Shown here one piece after another: positions 17,115-26,804 of a DNA stretch of 64,000 nt. How positions within the stretch are numbered: the stretch's first letter is position 1; the number at the start of each line of letters is the position of its first letter. Position numbers and translations under genes: made by a program. The notes beneath the pieces were generated by a model that saw only the letters and a program-made list of their open reading frames with translations, searched no databases and was not told the origin of the DNA. Source of the stretch: CALMZY01 sp052033915 (GTDB lineage Bacteria > Verrucomicrobiota > Kiritimatiellia > CAIQIC01 > JAGNIJ01); the NCBI GenBank assembly GCA_052033915.1, contig JBPOJF010000006.1, positions 1-64,000 of the forward strand. Direction: 5' to 3'.

Positions 17115-18717
17115 TGGCGCATATCTTCGGCCATTCGGGGGCCGGACGCGCGCTGTCGTAACCGACCGGCTCGCACGGCACCAACGATGAAATTGCCTCG
17201 CTTTCGGGCGTCCAGAGGACCATGGAATCCGGTGTCTCGTCAACGAGGTACTCCCCCAGTTCGGATGCGTCCAGTTCGCCTTTGCTGTCCAGACACGCAA
17301 GAACCTGCGGCGAGAATTCTCCCGTAAGATCCAGGACTCGCGCACGATGCTGGTAAGCGATCCATCCGGGCCGGTCGGTCACCACCCACCGGCCCTTGAT
17401 CGCGCCGGAGCCGATCGCGTCTGACACCGCCGAACGAGCTTCCAGTTGCCCGGCCAGGCTCTGATTCCTTTCCTTGAAAAGAAAACCGCTTCGTATCAGG
17501 CACACCAGGAGCAGAACCGAGCCCATCGCCATCCACCATGCGTTGAATCCGTACGCCGCCGGCAACCCTTGCTTCCACTTGCGATACAACCCCTCGACAA
17601 GAAACGGGACTCGGAAAATTCCGAATGCTGCCGCGACGACGAACAAGGGAGTCATCGAACTGTAAACCGGAAGAGCCGCGCCCCAGCCCAGGGACGGGTA
17701 GATCAGCGCATAGATCAGGGGCATCAACAGGAGGAGGAACAACAACAGGGTAAACGGACGTTCTTCAGGCCGCCAGATGGCCAGACTCGTGACGGTAAGG
17801 ACGCCGAGCCATAGCAGGATCCGTTCAAACGGGCCGGACAGGCATGGCGTGTCGTATAACAAAGAAAAAGCGGTCACCATCCCCTCTCCAACGGAGAAAA
17901 AGTACGAGCGGATCGCCTCCAGGGGGCCGTCGGACAGCCAGCGATCCATGACAAACGGCGCACCGACCCCTTGGGGCCACGGAACCTGGAGGACGGAAAG
18001 ATTCCGCGCGATCAAAGGGAAGAGACACAGGACGATAATGAAAACACCCGTCAAAGCACGCGTCACCACGAATGCCGCGCCGTTCGATCGCTCGCGGCCG
18101 AACAGGCTCATGACCAGCGCGTGAATAAAGAAAACCATCCACAGGATAACAAACTCCAGATGATTCATCGCCAGCAACCCCACCAACACAGCCGACCCTA
18201 TCGGAAGCGGCGAACGGCGATCCGTCAGCCCCTCGACATGGAAAAGGCACGCGGCGGTGAGCAACGCCGTCGACATGGAGAGCGACGGCCGATCCATGGC
18301 CGTCATCAAGAAAGAGGGAGCCAAAATAATGAGGACAGCGGAGTACAGAATGAACGGAGGGAACGGGAAAAGCAGATGTGACCATCTCAGGCAAAGCAGG
18401 ATCGTCAAGAGGCTGAATACGGCCCCGAGAATATACGCCGATTCGCGCGCACCGCCGGAAACGAGCATCATCGCGGCCAGCAGAAACCTCCACAGGACAT
18501 TGCGCACCCCGGGCGCCGCCTGATCCGGATGAAGCCCATAGACTTGATGTTCAATCACGTTCCGGGCCACGGCAAAATCGGCGTACACGCCGTCATCCAG
18601 GAACGTCAGACCCACGCCCGAGGATTTCTGCCACACGAGGACCACGCACAAGGCCACCACAAAGAAGAAGACCGGGATCAACCACCGAAACAGCCTCTGG
18701 AAATGCCATCGGTGCAT
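17092..18717 (-). CDS. GT-C-like polytopic membrane protein
   Basis: A 541-aa integral membrane protein with about ten hydrophobic helices and a soluble C-terminal domain of about 120 residues. After the first helix it has [15 protein letters not shown], matching the acidic first loop (D-D/E) of GT-C polyprenol-sugar-dependent glycosyltransferases such as ArnT and PMT, and then [12 protein letters not shown], the position of the usual GSxSPLW-like motif. The C-terminal part ([27 protein letters not shown]) is like the periplasmic part of such enzymes. Acceptor and donor are unknown. It follows the SH3 gene by 18 bases. Confidence 0.7.
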   Translation of the reverse strand: MHRWHFQRLFRWLIPVFFFVVALCVVLVWQKSSGVGLTFLDDGVYADFAVARNVIEHQVYGLHPDQAAPGVRNVLWRFLLAAMMLVSGGARESAYILGAVFSLLTILLCLRWSHLLFPFPPFILYSAVLIILAPSFLMTAMDRPSLSMSTALLTAACLFHVEGLTDRRSPLPIGSAVLVGLLAMNHLEFVILWMVFFIHALVMSLFGRERSNGAAFVVTRALTGVFIIVLCLFPLIARNLSVLQVPWPQGVGAPFVMDRWLSDGPLEAIRSYFFSVGEGMVTAFSLLYDTPCLSGPFERILLWLGVLTVTSLAIWRPEERPFTLLLFLLLLMPLIYALIYPSLGWGAALPVYSSMTPLFVVAAAFGIFRVPFLVEGLYRKWKQGLPAAYGFNAWWMAMGSVLLLVCLIRSGFLFKERNQSLAGQLEARSAVSDAIGSGAIKGRWVVTDRPGWIAYQHRARVLDLTGEFSPQVLACLDSKGELDASELGEYLVDETPDSMVLWTPESEAISSLVPCEPVGYDSARPAPEWPKICAISRFGAF

Positions 18718-18735
18718 ACTCTGAACCCGCTTTCT

Positions 18736-19638
18736 CTACATGGACGCCCGGGGAATAATCTCGTCGGGAATGACCACGGGATATTTGACGCCCTGAACCC
18801 AGTATTCGCGCCCCCGGATGAGCAGGCGCCGGCCCAGCAACGAATTCATCTGGCCGCTGTTGCCCCGCACGTAACAAATCATTTCAATCCGGTTCCCCTC
18901 ATAGCGAACGAGACGAAACCGGCTGGGCCTGCCCCAGACAAGCCCGGACAGACGAAGAATGCCTTCACGCTGGACAATCCGCCCCTGGCCCGCCAAGGGG
19001 ATCAACGCGAGATCCGCCGGGGCCTTTGTCGCCGACGACTGTGGAACGGGTTCGACATCCGGCATTTTTGGAACGGCGGCAACCACCGGCGGGGTGTAGA
19101 CATCAGGCGCTTCCGGAATCAGGGGTTCTGCCTGATCCACTTCCTTGACAGGCTGTTCCGGGGCGGGTTTCTGGGCGGCAACCGGCTTGATTTTCTCGGG
19201 TTGCAGGACTTGGACGTAGGACCGGTTGACCCAGAGGGAACACGTCGCCGGCGGCACAACCTTGATCCATTCGCCGAAATCGCCTCTCGGGATAATCGTG
19301 TCGCCGCGTACAAGGGTACCGACAACCGTGTAGTTGATCCCCGGCCCCCCGCGCACATAGAGCTTCGGAGCCGTGACCTGGTTGTCCTTGATAAACTCGC
19401 GGTGTACCCAGAGGTCTACGCTGTCGGGCGCCGCAACTTCCACCCAGTCGTCCTGGAACGACTTGGCCGACAGGTATTCTCCATCCGCCACCTGCCCGAC
19501 CACTTCCGACTGCAAATCCGCCTTGGCGCGCAGATTGACCCGTTGACCCACGACCTTCATTTTCGTTTCCGCCTGGCCAAACCCATTCCCTGCCAAGGAA
19601 ACCCATATCGCACAGAAGATGAGGAGTTGTCTTTTCAC
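18736..19638 (-). CDS. Secreted protein with two SH3 domains
   Basis: A 300-aa exported protein. A signal peptide occupies residues 1-22 (ending NGFGQA). Two bacterial SH3 domains follow, about residues 27-85 (VVGQRVNLRAKADLQSEVVGQV) and 90-150 (KLYVRGGPGINYTVVGTLVRG). A Pro/Ala/Glu-rich linker leads to a C-terminal domain of about 90 residues ending in a hydrophobic, basic segment that resembles an OB-like fold. SH3b modules usually bind peptidoglycan, so a cell-wall role is likely. It is the first gene of a two-gene operon with the GT-C-like protein. Confidence 0.75.
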   Translation of the reverse strand: MKRQLLIFCAIWVSLAGNGFGQAETKMKVVGQRVNLRAKADLQSEVVGQVADGEYLSAKSFQDDWVEVAAPDSVDLWVHREFIKDNQVTAPKLYVRGGPGINYTVVGTLVRGDTIIPRGDFGEWIKVVPPATCSLWVNRSYVQVLQPEKIKPVAAQKPAPEQPVKEVDQAEPLIPEAPDVYTPPVVAAVPKMPDVEPVPQSSATKAPADLALIPLAGQGRIVQREGILRLSGLVWGRPSRFRLVRYEGNRIEMICYVRGNSGQMNSLLGRRLLIRGREYWVQGVKYPVVIPDEIIPRASM

Positions 19639-19870
19639 GGTCGTCTCCCAAGCTGATCAGGAACACATCGCACAGTCGCAGCCTGCACGGGGTTCTTCGT
19701 CATTCCCCTTGCATACACTACACCTTAGGAAAAAGCATGTCCTGAATCAACCGTCATTCTATCCGGCAAGCCGGCCTGTCATGCACTCCATCGCGGTGCC
19801 GTCTTGCCCAACACATAAAGTCGTGCCATCATAAGAACGGATTTTTCGGACGGGCTCATGGAACGCACGG

Positions 19871-22048
19871 ATGATGGCAGATGACTCCAAAGACCGGCCT
19901 CCGTTGCTGCATTGGACGAAAGACTGGACGTTCTCCGTCTCAGGCTGGAACTCGGATGCAGATCCGCTCGCAGAGGGCTGCTTCAGGGCGCTGGCCAATC
20001 CCGGCGATCTCGCGCCCGTGGAAGTTCCGGCGCCGTGGAGCTTTCACCTGTCGCCCCCCGATCCGGTCGGCCCCCCGTCGCTCGTTCTTCTCGCCAATGG
20101 ATATCGCCTGACCTTCCCGCAGGAATCCCGCCTCGCTGCCTGCACTTGCGTCCTGGTCAGGCCGGGAGTGCTGGTGGGCCGATCGACGCCCGGCATGTCC
20201 CTGAGCCTTTTCTGCGCGGAAAGCGAAACGCACAAGGAGGGCCATACGGAATGGATCGATCTGCCCGGCCGGCACGCCCTGCTCGCCAAGAGCGACCTGG
20301 CTGACGAAACCCGGTTCTGCCTCATCGCCGGACAGGGCGACCCTGCGCAATCCATGGACAGCGCCCGATACTGGATGACGGAGAACGCGGACGAACTGTT
20401 CGACAAGGAGATCGCACAACGAACGCCCTTCTGGAGCGACAGGCAGGTTCTCCCGACCCACCGTCGGCACCTCTGGGTTGCCGTCGAGAGCCTGATCTCC
20501 CGCATTCGTCCCCCTTGCGGCGCCTTCCCATTCCGGTGGAGCGTCGGGGACAGGATCGAAGGGACGATTCTCGACGCCAACCAGACGCTGCCCCTGGTCC
20601 TCGCCTGGCGATCGATCGACGCCGCCGTCGCCGAGGACATCGTTTGCAGCGTGATGTCATGCCAAGCCGAAAACGGCTCAATCCCCGCCGCCATTTCCGC
20701 GGACGGCGTCGTTCTTTCTTCCGCGCCGGCCTGGCCGCTTCTCGCGCAAGCGGCCTGCGCCGCGTGGGAGTGCCGGCGGAATCCGAAATTTCTGGCCTAT
20801 GTTCTGCCCAGACTCTACCGCTACCTCGCCCATGCCGTTTCGCACACCGACCCGCGCGCCTGCGGGATCCACTGCTGGCAGGCCTCCTCCGAATCGATCC
20901 TGCCGCAGGTATTCGATGCGGGGCTGGAGTCGCCGGAGCTCACCACATTCCTGATCTGCGAGATCGAGGCCTTTCTCCAGCTTTGCGAAGCCGCGCCGCA
21001 ATTCACGTTCGATCGCGCGGCGCTGGATGCGAAGCATGACAACCTGATCCAACGTCTTCTACAGGAGCTGTGGGACAACAAGGCCAAGATATTTCGAAGC
21101 CGGTATGAAAATGGAGACCCCATTGAGCGCATCTCCATCGGCTCGATTCTCCCCCTCCTCTGGAGAGAATTGCCGCCGCGCCACGAAGAACCCTTGCTCC
21201 GCCGGCTGAACAGCCGGGCCCCGTTTCACACCCCTTGCGGCGCCCCCCTCTGGCTCCGCTGGGAGGATGAAACGGGAACCCCGCCCATCCCCGCCCTGCA
21301 CCAGGCGCTACTCCTGGAAGCGCTCATCCGAACCGGAGCGCAACAGGAATTACGGGCGTTTTCCGGCACCTTGTCCGCGCGGCTCGCACAGTTGTTCGAC
21401 ACCGGCGCGGGATTGCCCAACGAACTTCAGACGCTGAACGGCGATCACCGCTCCGCAACTCCCCAGCCGGTCATCCCCGCAACGCTGGCCGTCCTTCTCG
21501 CCGCCGGCGGCCACGAACACACCGGATCCGGCGATCCGGCGTTGAGAAATCTTCGCTGGATGGACCGCCATCGCGCCGCGCTCGTCGGCGCGGCCGTCGC
21601 GATTCTCGTGCTGGGAGTCGGCGCGGTCACAACGGCCCTCATCGCGCGCAGAACTCTTCCGGCCGCCACCCTCGAGGCGCTGGCCGGATTGGCGCGGCAG
21701 CAGTGCGCCGGCGGGAACTACGACGGGGCGATCGCGACCTACGAGAAGCTGTGGGAGGGCACGCGCGGGGCCTCCGCCATCGAGCTGTTGATGGGAAATA
21801 CGTATTTTGCGAAGGGCGACTACCCCGCGGCGGAGAAGCTCTATCGCAGCGTGCTTCAGAAGGATCCCCAGTCCCTGACCGCTCTTCACAATCTCGGTCT
21901 GACCCTCTTCAAACAGAATCGCATGGACGAGGCGGCCGACTGTTACAGGGAGTTGATCCAGAAGTCCGGGTCCACTCATCCCGGCGTGGCGAACCGCGCG
22001 CGACTGGCTCTCGGCTTGATTGAGGAACAAACAGGCCACTCATCCTGA
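19871..22048 (+). CDS. Toroid-TM-TPR protein of unknown function
   Basis: A 725-aa protein. Residues about 1-170 are a poorly recognisable beta-rich part. Residues about 190-530 resemble the alpha/alpha-toroid of glycogen-debranching or trehalase-type enzymes (LVLAWRSIDAAVAEDIVCSV, CGIHCWQASSESILPQ, GAPLWLRWEDETGTPP). A single transmembrane helix lies at about 572-594 (ALVGAAVAILVLGVGAVTTALI). The C-terminal 120 residues form about three TPR repeats (GGNYDGAIATYEKLW, KGDYPAAEKLYRSVLQ, RMDEAADCYREL). No signal peptide is visible, so the toroid part would be on the cytoplasmic side. Two ATGs are adjacent at the start. Flanking gaps are 232 bases before and 241 after. Confidence 0.65.
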   Translation: MMADDSKDRPPLLHWTKDWTFSVSGWNSDADPLAEGCFRALANPGDLAPVEVPAPWSFHLSPPDPVGPPSLVLLANGYRLTFPQESRLAACTCVLVRPGVLVGRSTPGMSLSLFCAESETHKEGHTEWIDLPGRHALLAKSDLADETRFCLIAGQGDPAQSMDSARYWMTENADELFDKEIAQRTPFWSDRQVLPTHRRHLWVAVESLISRIRPPCGAFPFRWSVGDRIEGTILDANQTLPLVLAWRSIDAAVAEDIVCSVMSCQAENGSIPAAISADGVVLSSAPAWPLLAQAACAAWECRRNPKFLAYVLPRLYRYLAHAVSHTDPRACGIHCWQASSESILPQVFDAGLESPELTTFLICEIEAFLQLCEAAPQFTFDRAALDAKHDNLIQRLLQELWDNKAKIFRSRYENGDPIERISIGSILPLLWRELPPRHEEPLLRRLNSRAPFHTPCGAPLWLRWEDETGTPPIPALHQALLLEALIRTGAQQELRAFSGTLSARLAQLFDTGAGLPNELQTLNGDHRSATPQPVIPATLAVLLAAGGHEHTGSGDPALRNLRWMDRHRAALVGAAVAILVLGVGAVTTALIARRTLPAATLEALAGLARQQCAGGNYDGAIATYEKLWEGTRGASAIELLMGNTYFAKGDYPAAEKLYRSVLQKDPQSLTALHNLGLTLFKQNRMDEAADCYRELIQKSGSTHPGVANRARLALGLIEEQTGHSS

Positions 22049-22222
22049 GCGGCCGGGAGTTGCGGAAAAAGAGTGGAAGGGCGTTGCACGCCAAGGAGGT
22101 CGGGGTGAGGAACCCCATGGGTAAACGTACATCCGCCCCTCCACTCAACAATATACTTTGACAAACCTCCTTTGCAAGCGTTCAAAGGATTCTTTTCCCC
22201 GCACGGCGCTCCCCAACACCCG

Positions 22223-22249
22223 TTGACGAAGGCGCCCTTTTCCTGTAAC
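22223..22249 (+). promoter_or_regulatory. Weak promoter candidate before HMA-like gene
   Basis: TTGACG (22223-22228) and TGTAAC (22244-22249) are 15 bases apart, 41 bases before the HMA-like start. The -10 match and spacing are poor. It is listed because it is the best candidate in the gap ahead of the HMA-like, pepA, xer, rnc run. Confidence 0.3.
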
Positions 22250-22289
22250 GTCGCGCAAAACCCCGTGTGACAACAAGGTGTATCAGCAT

Positions 22290-22622
22290 ATGAAACCAGC
22301 TCATTATATCATTGGATTTGCGATGGTCCTGGCTTGTATGGCCTGCGGTTGTTTCAGACAGGATGTCCGAACCCTCGTCGTGAAAGTGCCGCAGATGAAG
22401 TCGCTCGAATGCAGCAAGATCATCCAGGGCGCCCTGAGTCCGATCGAGGGGATCATCTCGGCGGAGCCGGACATCGAGAACCGTACGATGTCCATCACGT
22501 ACAACGGCATGAAACTCGGGATCAAGAACATCGAGTACCTGATCGCAGGCGTCGGCTTCGACGTGAACGATGAACAAGGCAAGCCCGAGGCGAAGGCCGC
22601 GCTGCCCGCCGGGTGCCGCTGA
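22290..22622 (+). CDS. Small lipoprotein-like protein with degenerate HMA domain
   Basis: A 110-aa protein; ATG at 22290 is 9 bases after AAGGTG. A hydrophobic N-terminus ends in Cys residues (MVLACMACGC), consistent with a lipoprotein signal. The rest matches the ferredoxin-like HMA metal-chaperone fold (VVKVPQMKSLECSKIIQGAL...SITYNGMKL). Only one of the two metal-binding cysteines of the normal MxCxxC loop remains: the loop reads MKSLEC. It ends 4 bases before pepA, so the genes are probably co-transcribed. Copper or other metal binding is doubtful. Confidence 0.7.
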   Translation: MKPAHYIIGFAMVLACMACGCFRQDVRTLVVKVPQMKSLECSKIIQGALSPIEGIISAEPDIENRTMSITYNGMKLGIKNIEYLIAGVGFDVNDEQGKPEAKAALPAGCR

Positions 22623-22626
22623 TATC

Positions 22627-24150
22627 ATGAGAATCTCCATCACCCCATCGGCGCTGTGTTCCCAAAAAGCGGATGCCTGGGTTTTGTTTTCGTTCGAAGG
22701 CAGACCGCCCGCGATCCACGGCGCGGACGCCGTCTCGCGCCGGCTCCAGAAAATGATTCAGAAATGGATCAAGGACACGGGCTTCCGGGGCCGGGCCGGT
22801 GAAACTTCGGTTTTCCCGTCATGGGAATCGCTCCCTGTCGGATTCGTCGCCATCGCCGGCCTGGGCAGGAAAGACGACTTCCACAATGGACGGCTCGAGC
22901 AATCCGCTTCCGCCGTCGCCCGGACCGCAAAGCGTCTCGGACTTTCGGACATCGCCACGCCTGTTGATCAGGACATTTGTCCCTCGCCCTGCTCCAGCGG
23001 CGACTTCGTGGCCGCCATCGTGAGGGGCTTCCATTATGGGCGATACGAGTTCAGCCGGTTTGTTTCGTCGAAAAAGAGCCCGGCCGGCGGGTCCTTGATC
23101 GTGACCGACGCGAAACAGGCGCTACCCACCCTCCGGCGCGCCGCACGCGAAGCCGCCATCATCGGTGAAACGCTCGCCGAGGTCCGCGACCTCGCAAACC
23201 TGCCCGGGAACGAGGCCTATCCCTCTCTGATCGCCAAACGCGCGTCGAGCCTCGCCCGAAAGTACGGAGTCTCCTGCGCCGTCATGACGGGAAAAGCGCT
23301 CCGCCGCGCGCGCTGCAACGCGCTTCTCGCCGTCGCGCAGGGCAGCCGCCGCGAGCCCTGCCTGATCACGCTGCGCTACCGTGGAACGCGCCGCAACTTG
23401 AAGCCGCTGGCCCTCGTCGGCAAGACAATCACGTTCGACTCCGGCGGACTTTCGCTGAAACCCGCGAAGAGCATGACGTGGATGCAGTTCGACAAATGCG
23501 GGGGTATGGCGGTCCTCGCGGCCACCCTGATCGCCGCGCGCTTGAAACTTCCCCGCCCCGTCATCGGCATTCTGGCCGCCGCCGAAAACATGCCAAGCAG
23601 CAAGGCCGCAAGGCCCGGCGATATCATCCGATCCCGGTCCGGCAAGACCATTGAGATTGTGAATACGGATGCCGAGGGCCGGCTTGTACTCGCGGATGCT
23701 CTTTCCGTGGCCGCGGATCACAAGCCGGAAGCGATCGTGGATATCGCCACGCTCACCGGAGCGTGTGTCGTCGCGCTGGGCCACGCTCTCGCCGCCGTCA
23801 TGGGCAACCGGCAAGACCTCGTTCACCAGTTGCAAAAGGCCGGCGAAGCCTGTGGAGACCGGTTGTGGCCCCTCCCCCTTCTCCCGGAATATGCGGCCGA
23901 CATTCGCAGTCCGTTCGCGGACATGAAGAATGTCGGCGAAGGCCGTGCCGGAACGATCATTGGCGGCATGTTCCTGAAGCAATTTGTCCCTGAGACCATC
24001 CCGTGGGCGCACATTGACATTGCCGGAACCGCCTACGAGGAAAAGGAGAGGCCCTACTCCTCGACCGGCGCGACCCTGTTCGGCGCCAAACTGCTTGTGG
24101 AATGGATCAAGAATCTGCGACACACAGGATCGGCAAGCTCGAAATCCTGA
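22627..24150 (+). CDS. pepA: Leucyl aminopeptidase (M17)
   Basis: Cytosolic dinuclear-metal aminopeptidase, 507 aa from ATG 22627. The N-terminal macro-like domain is followed by the catalytic domain with GKTITFDSGGLSLKP (metal-binding Lys and Asp), the family signature NTDAEGRLVLADAL (around residue 345) and the Thr/Gly-rich IATLTGACVVALG. It lies directly after the HMA-like gene. PepA homologues in E. coli also act in Xer recombination as DNA-binding accessory proteins, and a Xer recombinase gene follows here, though that functional link is inference. Confidence 0.95.
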   Translation: MRISITPSALCSQKADAWVLFSFEGRPPAIHGADAVSRRLQKMIQKWIKDTGFRGRAGETSVFPSWESLPVGFVAIAGLGRKDDFHNGRLEQSASAVARTAKRLGLSDIATPVDQDICPSPCSSGDFVAAIVRGFHYGRYEFSRFVSSKKSPAGGSLIVTDAKQALPTLRRAAREAAIIGETLAEVRDLANLPGNEAYPSLIAKRASSLARKYGVSCAVMTGKALRRARCNALLAVAQGSRREPCLITLRYRGTRRNLKPLALVGKTITFDSGGLSLKPAKSMTWMQFDKCGGMAVLAATLIAARLKLPRPVIGILAAAENMPSSKAARPGDIIRSRSGKTIEIVNTDAEGRLVLADALSVAADHKPEAIVDIATLTGACVVALGHALAAVMGNRQDLVHQLQKAGEACGDRLWPLPLLPEYAADIRSPFADMKNVGEGRAGTIIGGMFLKQFVPETIPWAHIDIAGTAYEEKERPYSSTGATLFGAKLLVEWIKNLRHTGSASSKS

Positions 24151-24223
24151 AGGATTGGGATAAGACGCCGCCGCCCCGCCCTTGCCGGTTGAAGTGAGCG
24201 CAAGGACTCGGAACACGTTTCTG

Positions 24224-25111
24224 ATGCAAGCTCTGCTGGACCAGTTTTTAGACTATATCGCGCTGGAGCGCGGCTTGAGCGAGAACACGCGCGCCGCCTA
24301 CGGGACGGATCTCAAGTCCTTCCTGTCGTTTCTGCGCGATCGCAATATCAGGTCCGTCAATTCCGTGACCCGCCGTGACATCCTCGATTTCCTGATGGAA
24401 CAGAAGGACCGGGGATTGAGCAGCAACTCCATCTCCCGCCGCCTCGTGTCCATCAAGGTGTTCTTCCGCTACCTTCAGCAGGACGGACTGCTCGGGAAGA
24501 ATGTCACGGAAACCATGGATTCCCCCAAGTTGTGGAAAGTCCTGCCCGGAACGCTCAGCTACAAAGAGGTGGAGCGTCTGCTCGCGGCGCCGACACAGGC
24601 CCGGAAGCTCGGACTCCGGGACAAGGCCATCCTCGAGACTCTCTACAGCACGGGATTGCGGGCCTCGGAAGCGGCATCCCTGACCCTGGACAGCATTCAC
24701 TTTGACGAAGGATTCCTGCGATGCATGGGCAAAGGCCGCAAGGAACGCGTGGTGCCGATGGGCGATTCGGCCCGGCAGGCCGTCCAGCGCTATCTCGCCG
24801 AATTGCGCCCTCTTCTGGCGAAGGACCCCGCCTCCCGAACCCTGTTCCTCAGCCGCCGGGGGCACCCCTTCGGCCGGAAACAGATATGGACCATCATCAA
24901 GAAATACGCGCGCGACGCGGGCATCACGAAGAACGTCAAGCCCCACACAATGCGGCACTCCTTTGCCAGCCATCTTCTGGCCAATGGCGCGCCGCTGCGG
25001 ATCATCCAGGAAATGCTGGGGCACTCGGACATCGCAACCACGCAGATCTATACGCATGTTGATTCGTCACGACTGAAATCCGTTCACTCACAATTCCATC
25101 CACGCGCATGA
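24224..25111 (+). CDS. xerD: Tyrosine recombinase XerC/XerD
   Basis: Site-specific recombinase for chromosome dimer resolution (295 aa, normal length). The start at 24224 (MQALLDQFLDYIALERG) fits the family; the open frame starts 14 codons earlier at a TTG. The N-terminal SAM-like core-binding domain is followed by the catalytic domain with Arg146 (STGLRASEA), HTMRHSFASHLL, LGHSDIATTQIYTHV and nucleophile Tyr276. I assign XerD rather than XerC only tentatively. No dif site was identified nearby. Its stop overlaps the rnc start by 4 bases (ATGA). Confidence 0.92.
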   Translation: MQALLDQFLDYIALERGLSENTRAAYGTDLKSFLSFLRDRNIRSVNSVTRRDILDFLMEQKDRGLSSNSISRRLVSIKVFFRYLQQDGLLGKNVTETMDSPKLWKVLPGTLSYKEVERLLAAPTQARKLGLRDKAILETLYSTGLRASEAASLTLDSIHFDEGFLRCMGKGRKERVVPMGDSARQAVQRYLAELRPLLAKDPASRTLFLSRRGHPFGRKQIWTIIKKYARDAGITKNVKPHTMRHSFASHLLANGAPLRIIQEMLGHSDIATTQIYTHVDSSRLKSVHSQFHPRA

Positions 25112-25800
25112 TCCGAAGCCCATACAGACCCTTGGAAAAAAAACTGGGATATCGTTTCAGCCGCCCGCGGAACCTGGAAACCGCGCTGACCCACCGGTCC
25201 TTCCGTTTCGAGTCGTCCGACATCGCGTCGGACAACCAGCGCCTGGAGTTCCTGGGCGACGCGGCCCTCGGCTTGTTGAGCGGCGCCTACCTGTTCGAGA
25301 AGTTCCCCGACTTCCAGGAAGGCGACTTGACCCGCATCCGCAGCCAGTTGACCAACACGAAAACCCTCGCGCGGATCGCCGCCTCGATCGACCTCGGCCG
25401 CTACCTGCGCCTGGGCCGCGGCGAACAGCAATCGGGCGGCCGGCACCGGAGTTCGAACCTGAGCGACTGCCTGGAAGCCGTCATCGGCGGCGCGTTCGTC
25501 GACGGCGGGCTTCGGGCCGTGAAGAAGATCTTTCAGAAGCTGTTTGTCCCCGAGATCGAGACCGCCGTCAAAGACATCTGGGGCGAGAATCCGAAGGGTG
25601 CGCTTCAGGAAATCTCACAGCGGCGCTGGAAGGCGAGCCCCCGCTATCGCACCGTCAAAGAGGAAGGGCCCGCCCATAAGAAAGTGTTCACCGTCGAGGC
25701 CCTGATCAACGGGCAGGTTTTGGGAACGGGACTGGGACCCAACAAGCACGAGGCGGAAATGGATGCGGCACGGCAGGCCATGCTGGGCATGGGGAAGTAG
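25108..25800 (+). CDS. rnc: Ribonuclease III
   Basis: Double-strand-specific endoribonuclease for rRNA and mRNA processing (230 aa). The catalytic domain carries the signature NQRLEFLGDAALGLL with acidic Glu47 and Asp51, and the second acidic helix SDCLEAVIGGAFVDGG. A double-stranded RNA-binding domain covers residues about 158-228 (NPKGALQEISQRRW...AEMDAARQAML). Its ATG overlaps the xer stop. It ends 7 bases before the convergent rhomboid gene. Confidence 0.96.
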   Translation: MIRSPYRPLEKKLGYRFSRPRNLETALTHRSFRFESSDIASDNQRLEFLGDAALGLLSGAYLFEKFPDFQEGDLTRIRSQLTNTKTLARIAASIDLGRYLRLGRGEQQSGGRHRSSNLSDCLEAVIGGAFVDGGLRAVKKIFQKLFVPEIETAVKDIWGENPKGALQEISQRRWKASPRYRTVKEEGPAHKKVFTVEALINGQVLGTGLGPNKHEAEMDAARQAMLGMGK

Positions 25801-25807
25801 TTGTCCG

Positions 25808-26611
25808 TTATCGTCCGGCGCTGCGGCTTGCTTCATCCAGCGTGTTTCGTTCCTGCCGGTTCAGGCTATGAATGCCCTCACGCGCAATCTTTTCAAGAAT
25901 CCGGTCCAGTTCGGCATCCTGCGCAGGTCTTTCGCGGCGCCAGTTTCTCCATGTTCGTCCGACGCCCCCTAATCCGCGGAAAAGAACAAGGGCATACACA
26001 TACCCCGCCACACCGCCCGCCAGGTGCGCGGCGTAGGCGATCCCATGCAGGGGCGTGCCCAGAAGAAACGCCAACTCGGCAATGCCCAGCACAAGCGCAA
26101 GCATCCAAGCCTTCATGGTCACGGGAAAAACAAACAGGACCAGCAACGTCACGGGCCGGTGAGGAAAAAGCGCGGCAAAGGCGCCGATCACGCCGAAAAG
26201 GGCGCCGGAGGCGCCGATGCATACCGCCCACGGCGCGTCGCTGATCAACATCCAGCCGATCCCGCCCAGGATGCCGCTCACGAAATACAGAATCAGGAAA
26301 TGACGAGCCCCGATGGCGCGCTCCGTCTCCGGGCCCATGAAGTAGAGTCCAAGCATGTTCAGGAAGATGTGCAGAGGGCTTCCGTGAACAAAGAGATAGG
26401 TGACCAACTGCCACACGAACCCGCTCTTCAACCCCGGAAGGCTCAGGCCGAATAGGCAGGTAAAAGCGCCCCGTGTCATGCCGTCCAGGAGCAGTTGGAC
26501 GAGATAGACCGCGACCGTGGCGACGATCAGAGATCGAACCGCCGGCGTCAATCGTGAGGTCTGCCATCTGCCCTGTTCGAAAACGCTGTTCATCGGCCTA
26601 TTTTGGATCAC
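25808..26611 (-). CDS. Rhomboid family intramembrane serine protease
   Basis: A 267-aa polytopic membrane protein with six to seven helices. The catalytic dyad is present: Ser135 in CIGASGALFG and His196 in AAHLAGG; His81 and Asn85 in LHIFLNML complete the oxyanion-site pattern. The C-terminal 50 residues are a charged cytoplasmic tail with two predicted helices (LDRILEKIAREGIHSLNRQ), common in rhomboids of this branch. A second in-frame Met at residue 7 may be the true start. Substrates are unknown. Confidence 0.92.
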   Translation of the reverse strand: MIQNRPMNSVFEQGRWQTSRLTPAVRSLIVATVAVYLVQLLLDGMTRGAFTCLFGLSLPGLKSGFVWQLVTYLFVHGSPLHIFLNMLGLYFMGPETERAIGARHFLILYFVSGILGGIGWMLISDAPWAVCIGASGALFGVIGAFAALFPHRPVTLLVLFVFPVTMKAWMLALVLGIAELAFLLGTPLHGIAYAAHLAGGVAGYVYALVLFRGLGGVGRTWRNWRRERPAQDAELDRILEKIAREGIHSLNRQERNTLDEASRSAGR

Positions 26612-26689
26612 GTTCGCTTTGACATCCCTGCCCGGTTCACCTATTTTAGCGCGGCAGTTTCAGTATTTCCTGCAAAGCCTGAATCGCGG

Positions 26690-26765
26690 GGGGCGGTAGC
26701 TCAGCTGGTAGAGCACGAGCCTTTTAAGCTTGTGGTCCCGGGTTCGAACCCCGGCCGCCTCACCA
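26690..26765 (+). tRNA. tRNA-Lys (TTT)
   Basis: Cloverleaf with acceptor GGGGCGG against CCGCCTC (one G-U pair), D-arm TAGCTCAGCTGGTAGAGC, an anticodon loop with TTT, T-loop GTTCGAACC and an encoded CCA. It lies between the divergent-facing rhomboid start and the glgC end. Confidence 0.96.
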
Positions 26766-26804
26766 ACCTTCGCCGAGAGCGCGCAAGCGCGCCTGCCCAT
26801 CCGG

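Noticed and set aside
24150..24224. dif recombination site beside xer
   Set aside because: I saw no 28-bp dif-like motif with paired arms in the gap.
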